The notes under the pieces are model-generated. The model searched no databases, was not told the DNA's origin, and was given only the letters and a program-made list of their open reading frames with translations. 25,742 nt of DNA from Acidimicrobiaceae bacterium (GTDB lineage Bacteria; Actinomycetota; Acidimicrobiia; Acidimicrobiales; Ilumatobacteraceae), in assembly GCA_947487095.1 (NCBI GenBank), contig CANKVI010000003.1, positions 1 to 25,742 on the forward strand. The letters run 5' to 3'. Both the position numbers and the translations under genes were made by a program. Position 1 is the stretch's first letter. The number at the start of each line of letters is the position of its first letter. Below, piece by piece: positions 24,321 to 25,742 of the stretch.

Positions 24321-25742
24321 TGGCAGATTCGTTTACCCACTTACATGTCCACACCGAATACTCGATGCTGGATGGAGCGTCGCGGCTTGATGAATTAGTT
24401 GGCAAAGCCGCTGCCGAAGGCATGCCTGCGCTTGGCATGACCGATCACGGCAATATGTATGGCGTCGTCGATTTCTATAAACAGTGCAAAGAAAAGGGTA
24501 TTAAGCCAATCATCGGCACCGAGGCGTACATGGCTCACGAGCATCGCTCTGAGCGACCATCTCGACGAGGACGCATTGACGACTCCGGCGGTGAAACCGA
24601 AAGTGGGGGAAAGGTGTACTACCACCTCACCTTGCTTGCCGAAAACAACATCGGTTACAAGAACCTGATCAAGTTGTCGAGCCTTGCGTTTTTAGAGGGC
24701 TACTACTACCAACCACGAATGGACTGGGAGTTGTTGCAACGGCACAGTAAAGGCATCATCGCAACAAGTGGATGTCTTGGTGGTCACGTGCTGCAGAAAA
24801 TGCTGAAAGGCGATATCTCGGGTGCTGAGACTGATGCTGGTCGACTTCAGGATATTTTTGGGAAAGATAACTTCTTCATTGAAATTCAAGATCACGGAAT
24901 TGCCGAGCAGCACCAAACCAACCCACTTCTGATTGAGTTGGCAAAGAAAATTGGTGCGCCACTTGTTGCAACTAACGACACGCACTACACGCATCGTGAG
25001 GATCACGAGGCGCACGATGCTTTGCTGTGCGTGCAAACTGGCTGCACGATTGCAGATCCAAACCGCTTCAAGTTTGAAGGCACCGAGCACTACTTGAAGT
25101 CTGCACAGGAAATGCGCTATCTGTTTCGTGAAGTTCCTGCCGCTTGTGACAACACGCTGTGGATTGCAGAGCGCGCGGAAATTGATATTCCATTTGGTAA
25201 TTCGGTATTGCCGCACTTTCCAATTCCTGAGGGCTTCTCGGGCGACGGTGATTATCTGCGCGACTTGGCATATAAGGGTGCGCACGAGCGTTGGGGTGAG
25301 AATCTTCCGGACTCGGTAACGCAGCGCCTTGACTATGAACTCGAAGTCATCGGGGGAATGGGATTTAGCTCGTACTTCTTAATTGTGTGGGATCTCATTC
25401 GCTATGCGCACGAACAAGATATTCGGGTTGGCCCTGGACGTGGTTCTGCTGCAGGTTGTGCCATTGCATATTGCTTGCGCATCACTGACCTTGACCCAAT
25501 TAAGTACGACCTCATATTTGAGCGATTCCTGAACCCAAGTCGAATTTCGATGCCCGATATTGATATGGACTTCGACTCGCGCTACCGCGATCAAATGATT
25601 CGTTATGCAGCCGACAAGTACGGCCGCGATCACGTTGCGCAAATCATTACGTTCGGAACGATTAAAGCGCGCAACGCTGTTCGCGACGCTGCTCGTGTGC
25701 TTGGGTATCCGTACCCACTTGGCGACAAAATTGCCAAACTCA
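24320..25742 (+). CDS. dnaE: DNA polymerase III alpha subunit (5' part, cut by window end)
   Basis: The replicative polymerase subunit. The visible 474 codons stay open to the last base. They contain the PHP domain (HLHVHTEYSMLDG at 7-19, GMTDHGN, and ATNDTHY) with its metal-binding His/Asp residues apparently intact, as in DnaE1 proteins with proofreading by PHP, then the start of the palm with GPGRGSAAG and the catalytic PDIDMDFD (Asp413, Asp415; E. coli Asp401 and Asp403). The third catalytic Asp lies beyond the window. ATG at 24320 overlaps the bpa stop by one base (TAATG). DnaE1 rather than the mutagenic DnaE2 is favoured by the complete PHP, but the truncated view leaves some doubt. Confidence 0.93.
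   Translation, partial: MADSFTHLHVHTEYSMLDGASRLDELVGKAAAEGMPALGMTDHGNMYGVVDFYKQCKEKGIKPIIGTEAYMAHEHRSERPSRRGRIDDSGGETESGGKVYYHLTLLAENNIGYKNLIKLSSLAFLEGYYYQPRMDWELLQRHSKGIIATSGCLGGHVLQKMLKGDISGAETDAGRLQDIFGKDNFFIEIQDHGIAEQHQTNPLLIELAKKIGAPLVATNDTHYTHREDHEAHDALLCVQTGCTIADPNRFKFEGTEHYLKSAQEMRYLFREVPAACDNTLWIAERAEIDIPFGNSVLPHFPIPEGFSGDGDYLRDLAYKGAHERWGENLPDSVTQRLDYELEVIGGMGFSSYFLIVWDLIRYAHEQDIRVGPGRGSAAGCAIAYCLRITDLDPIKYDLIFERFLNPSRISMPDIDMDFDSRYRDQMIRYAADKYGRDHVAQIITFGTIKARNAVRDAARVLGYPYPLGDKIAKL

Noticed and set aside
1..25742. Mobile elements, CRISPR arrays, tRNA or rRNA genes
   Set aside because: No transposase, terminal repeats, regularly spaced repeats or tRNA-like folds were recognised; genes are packed housekeeping genes throughout.

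Overview
The window is a division and cell wall (dcw) cluster with its downstream neighbours, almost all on the + strand. The only minus-strand gene is a short regulator at 22240-22686. I infer an actinobacterium, most likely of the Acidimicrobiia type, with base composition that looks near 50% GC by eye (not computed). Reasons: gene order mraZ-rsmH-ftsL-ftsI-murE-mraY-murD-ftsW-murG-murC-murB/ftsQ-ftsZ-yggS-sepF-yggT-ileS-dksA-like-lspA-rluD follows the actinobacterial plan; MurE has the DNPR motif of meso-diaminopimelate enzymes; FtsZ ends in the actinobacterial-type DVPSFL tail; and a Bpa/PafE proteasome activator with a C-terminal Tyr-Leu is present, implying a 20S proteasome. The species call is inference.

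Layout. 1-457: a leader hairpin and mraZ. 458-680: a non-coding gap holding several strong inverted repeats, a candidate structured RNA in front of rsmH. 681-13836: rsmH, an FtsL-like protein, ftsI, murE, mraY, murD, ftsW, murG, murC and one long gene fusing MurB to FtsQ; most junctions are ATGA or GTGA overlaps, so this is a tightly coupled operon. 13837-13954: the ftsZ leader. 13955-16542: ftsZ, yggS, sepF, yggT. 16585-22236: ileS, a Lys/Ala-rich DksA-like gene, lspA, rluD. 22240-23808: a divergent pair (Rrf2 regulator and an alkaline-phosphatase-superfamily enzyme) that seem to share one symmetric -10 element. 23829-25742: bpa and the 5' part of dnaE, cut by the window end.

How it works together: MurC, MurD, MurE and MurB make the cytoplasmic peptidoglycan precursor, MraY and MurG turn it into lipid II, FtsW and FtsI polymerise and crosslink it at the septum, and FtsZ, SepF, FtsQ and FtsL organise the septum.

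Most interesting points: (1) the MurB-FtsQ fusion with a ~190-residue acidic linker carrying repeated short hydrophobic-Asp motifs; (2) the structured segment between mraZ and rsmH; (3) a symmetric bidirectional -10 placed 6-7 nt from both divergent start codons, with similar leaderless layouts at sepF, ileS and bpa; (4) murF, divIVA and the YlmD/PgeF gene are missing from places where actinobacterial relatives often have them; (5) a cysteine-free DksA-like protein with a histone-H1-like tail and an exact 69-bp-period repeat; (6) MurG lacks the usual HExN motif. No mobile element, CRISPR array, tRNA or rRNA was seen. No gene-free stretch exceeds 300 bases.
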